DNA from: Saprospiraceae bacterium | GTDB taxonomy: Bacteria; Bacteroidota; Bacteroidia; Chitinophagales; Saprospiraceae | DNA: 8,525 bases | Assembly: GCA_007125435.1 (NCBI GenBank) | Contig: SLDF01000111.1 | Coordinates: forward strand, 1 to 8,525 | Direction of reading: 5' to 3' | In this document: piece after piece, positions 6,787 through 8,525 of the stretch | Layout of the letters: each line of letters opens with the position of its first letter | Numbering within the stretch: position 1 is the first letter of the stretch | Made by a program: the position numbers and the translations under genes | Notes under the pieces: model-generated | Seen by the model: only the letters and a program-made list of their open reading frames with translations | What the model was told of the DNA's origin: nothing | Databases searched by the model: none

Positions 6787-6814
6787 ATCAATTCATATAT
6801 GACTTAAAAATCAA

Positions 6815-8059
6815 TTATACATTTTCTTCCTGGAAAAGGGCAGGGATGGTTCTAAGGATAATTTTTGCATCAAACCACAATGAAAAATTATCGTAGTAAT
6901 CATTATCGAGTTTTCGGCGCTCTTCTTCAGACATAGGTCCTTTTTTACCGCGCAGCTCTACTTGCCATAGCCCTGTAATACCTGCAGGAGCCAAAAACCT
7001 TTTTGCGGCTTCATCGCTGGTCAGTATTTCAGCTTCAGAAATAGGCAGTGGCCGATTGCCAACAATAGACATATCACCTTTTAGTACGTTAAAGAGCTGT
7101 GGTAACTCATCTATACTTGTTCTTCTGATAAAGGCTCCAACCTTTGTGATTCGGGGATCATCTTTGATTTTGAAATATGCAGGACCGGCAATGGACTTCT
7201 TTTGTTCGAGGAAGTTTTTCTCACACATAGACTTTCCGTCAGAGAAAACCACCAATTCAGAACAGTACTCATTTACCGGTAGACCTTTTTGTTGACAGTC
7301 ACATTTTGCGCTGAAGTCAATTCCTTTTTTACCTTCACCTTTTGCATATTGATTGAGATGCTCTAATTCTTTGATCTTAGCATCTGCACCGGAATACATA
7401 GACCTGAATTTATAAAAATCAAATGTTTTTTGCCCTACTCTTTTAGAGGCATAAAATACGGCACCTTTTGATTCCAGCCTAATGGCAGCGGCGACAATGA
7501 GAAAGAGTGGTGACAATAGAAGCAAGCCAAAGAAAGATGCCGCAATGTCGAAAACACGCTTTATAGCTAGCTGAACAACAGGGAGCGACCGCCATTCCTC
7601 ACTGATGTTATTACTATCAATAAGGCTTTCTTGATTGAGTCTGTTCTTTTTGTTTCTGGGGTATCTTTTTCTAAACGAGGAGAGATACTTTAATCTATAC
7701 CTTATGACATGAGGGTCCAAAGGGGGAATGAGGTAATCATCTATGCCAAACTTTATAGCGAGTTGTGTTATATCCACTCTAACATCATCATGAACAAGAA
7801 CGAATGATGCATCTGTGCATAGATTTCTTTTCTTGAGGTATTGGAAAAAGTAGGTTCCCTTCACACCCGGTATGACGTAATCGCAGAAGATAATATCGCA
7901 AGCATTATGTGACTCTATCCATTTTACTGCATTAAAGCCATGATCTACTCTTTCAAACTCTACTAAATCAGAAAGTTTTGCTAAAAGCGTGATGATGCTT
8001 ATGTTATTTCCAATGTATAATATCTTGATCTTATCGACTATAGGCGAATTTGTAGCCAT
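6815..8059 (-). CDS. Polyprenyl-phosphate sugar phosphotransferase with N-terminal degenerate receiver domain
   Basis: This is a sugar transferase of the WcaJ/PglC type (Bac_transf), which moves a sugar phosphate from a nucleotide sugar to undecaprenyl phosphate at the inner membrane, the first step in exopolysaccharide or capsule assembly. With the ATG at 8059 it has 414 residues; an in-frame TTG at 8074 overlapping the upstream stop is less likely. Residues about 10-125 form a receiver-like domain that keeps D60 (CDYVIPG) but has GNN for the acidic pair (17-19), His90 at the Thr/Ser position and Pro112 at the Lys position. A membrane re-entrant helix with Pro184 lies at about 168-190. KFRSM is at 217-221, the catalytic dyad D317-E318 sits in RRTSIDELPQ, and LKGDMSIVGNRPLP follows. 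An insert before FKIKDDPRIT carries Cys253, Cys255, Cys266 and Cys279. The usual N-terminal membrane domains are absent. It lies 11 nt after the receiver gene. Confidence 0.93.
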   Translation of the reverse strand: MATNSPIVDKIKILYIGNNISIITLLAKLSDLVEFERVDHGFNAVKWIESHNACDIIFCDYVIPGVKGTYFFQYLKKRNLCTDASFVLVHDDVRVDITQLAIKFGIDDYLIPPLDPHVIRYRLKYLSSFRKRYPRNKKNRLNQESLIDSNNISEEWRSLPVVQLAIKRVFDIAASFFGLLLLSPLFLIVAAAIRLESKGAVFYASKRVGQKTFDFYKFRSMYSGADAKIKELEHLNQYAKGEGKKGIDFSAKCDCQQKGLPVNEYCSELVVFSDGKSMCEKNFLEQKKSIAGPAYFKIKDDPRITKVGAFIRRTSIDELPQLFNVLKGDMSIVGNRPLPISEAEILTSDEAAKRFLAPAGITGLWQVELRGKKGPMSEEERRKLDNDYYDNFSLWFDAKIILRTIPALFQEENV

Positions 8060-8070
8060 GGTGTTTATTA

Positions 8071-8445
8071 TCAATTGTGGGTTAATAATTTGGCTAAGAC
8101 AACTAACTCCTCAGGGTTGAAGGGTTTTGTAAGAAAATTCTTGACGCCCAGTTTATAAAATTTGATCCTTGTTTTACTTTCCTCGTCACCGGAGAGCATA
8201 ATTACGGGGATGTACTTAAATAGTTCACCTGACTGAATATTTTTGACAAACTCTTCACCATCCATTGGTTCCATATTGACATCACAGACTATGAGGTCAG
8301 GTATGTTACCCAATTGTATCCAGTCCAGTGCCTCCTTCCCATCACCCAAGGTAATGACTTTAAAGTCTTCTTGAAGAAAATTTTCCATCATTTTTCTCAA
8401 TGCCAGGTCATCATCTATGCATAATACTTTGTGTCTTCTATCCAT
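8071..8445 (-). CDS. Single-domain response regulator (CheY-like receiver)
   Basis: This is a 124-residue stand-alone receiver with no output domain, so it probably acts by binding a partner protein when phosphorylated. All key residues are present: the acidic cluster D11-D12-D13, phosphoacceptor D55 in LIVCDVNMEPMDG, S85 in VIMLSGDEES, the switch aromatic F104 and K107 in FLTKPFNPEE. Its stop lies 11 nt before the ATG of the sugar transferase, and its start is 19 nt after the stop of an upstream gene, so the three are probably one operon. The neighbourhood suggests it controls polysaccharide synthesis or export, possibly through the pseudo-receiver of the next gene; that link is inference. 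No cognate histidine kinase is visible in the window. Confidence 0.93.
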   Translation of the reverse strand: MDRRHKVLCIDDDLALRKMMENFLQEDFKVITLGDGKEALDWIQLGNIPDLIVCDVNMEPMDGEEFVKNIQSGELFKYIPVIMLSGDEESKTRIKFYKLGVKNFLTKPFNPEELVVLAKLLTHN

Positions 8446-8464
8446 GGTTTATATTTAAGGTGTT

Positions 8465-8525
8465 TTAGTCATTCTTGATATCATCCCAATAGGACTCAAG
8501 TGTTTGAATTGCCATTTTACTGTTC
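8465..8525 (-). CDS. C-terminal end of an unidentified gene (partial)
   Basis: An open frame enters from the window edge and ends in NSKMAIQTLESYWDDIKND followed by TAA (8467-8465). Only 19 codons are visible, so the product cannot be identified. The support is the open frame to the edge, the plausible amphipathic and acidic C-terminus, and the tight 19-nt spacing to the receiver gene on the same strand. It is probably the preceding gene of the same operon; chance openness over 19 codons is possible. Confidence 0.5.
   Translation of the reverse strand, partial: NSKMAIQTLESYWDDIKND

Noticed and set aside
8060..8074. TTG start for the sugar transferase overlapping the receiver stop codon
   Set aside because: An ATG 15 nt downstream gives a normal start; the five extra residues add no conserved sequence.

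Overview
This window looks like a chromosomal segment of a member of the Bacteroidota, perhaps a Saprospirales- or Cytophagales-like lineage (the lineage is inference). The evidence is a TonB-dependent receptor with a carboxypeptidase-regulatory-like N-terminal domain, a short LuxC-type acyl-CoA reductase beside nth, a -7 promoter box of the TAnnTTTG type, genes without Shine-Dalgarno sequences, and intergenic repeats of a style common in this phylum. Every protein gene I can support lies on the minus strand, so transcription runs from high to low coordinates.

Reading in the direction of transcription, the first block (8525 to 6815) is a signalling and polysaccharide operon. It holds the last 19 codons of an unidentified gene, then a stand-alone CheY-like receiver with all phosphorylation residues, then a sugar transferase that starts polysaccharide assembly on undecaprenyl phosphate. 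The transferase carries a degenerate receiver domain in place of the usual N-terminal membrane domain, and a cysteine-bearing insert inside its catalytic domain.

The second block (6814 to about 4043) is a thiamine-controlled outer-membrane uptake unit. A Bacteroidota-type -7 box is followed by a clear TPP (THI-box) riboswitch, a candidate expression-platform hairpin, a TonB-dependent receptor of about 820 residues, and a hairpin with a perfect 12-bp stem that probably ends the transcript. The receptor is therefore most likely an outer-membrane importer for thiamine or a precursor. No inner-membrane thiamine transporter or kinase lies next to it here.

The third block is separated by an intergenic stretch (3774-4113) that holds a repeat-like, GC-richer element. 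It is a compact housekeeping cluster: an RluD-type pseudouridine synthase, a DUF1415 protein (1-bp gap), an acyl-CoA reductase of the LuxC family (88-bp gap) and endonuclease III (4-bp ATGA overlap). The endonuclease III keeps its catalytic Lys and Asp but lacks the fourth cysteine of the usual [4Fe-4S] motif.

The last 328 bases (1-328) hold no credible gene. They contain a heptamer tandem repeat and a large imperfect inverted repeat that resembles dispersed Bacteroidota intergenic elements. No tRNA, rRNA, CRISPR array or insertion sequence was seen.
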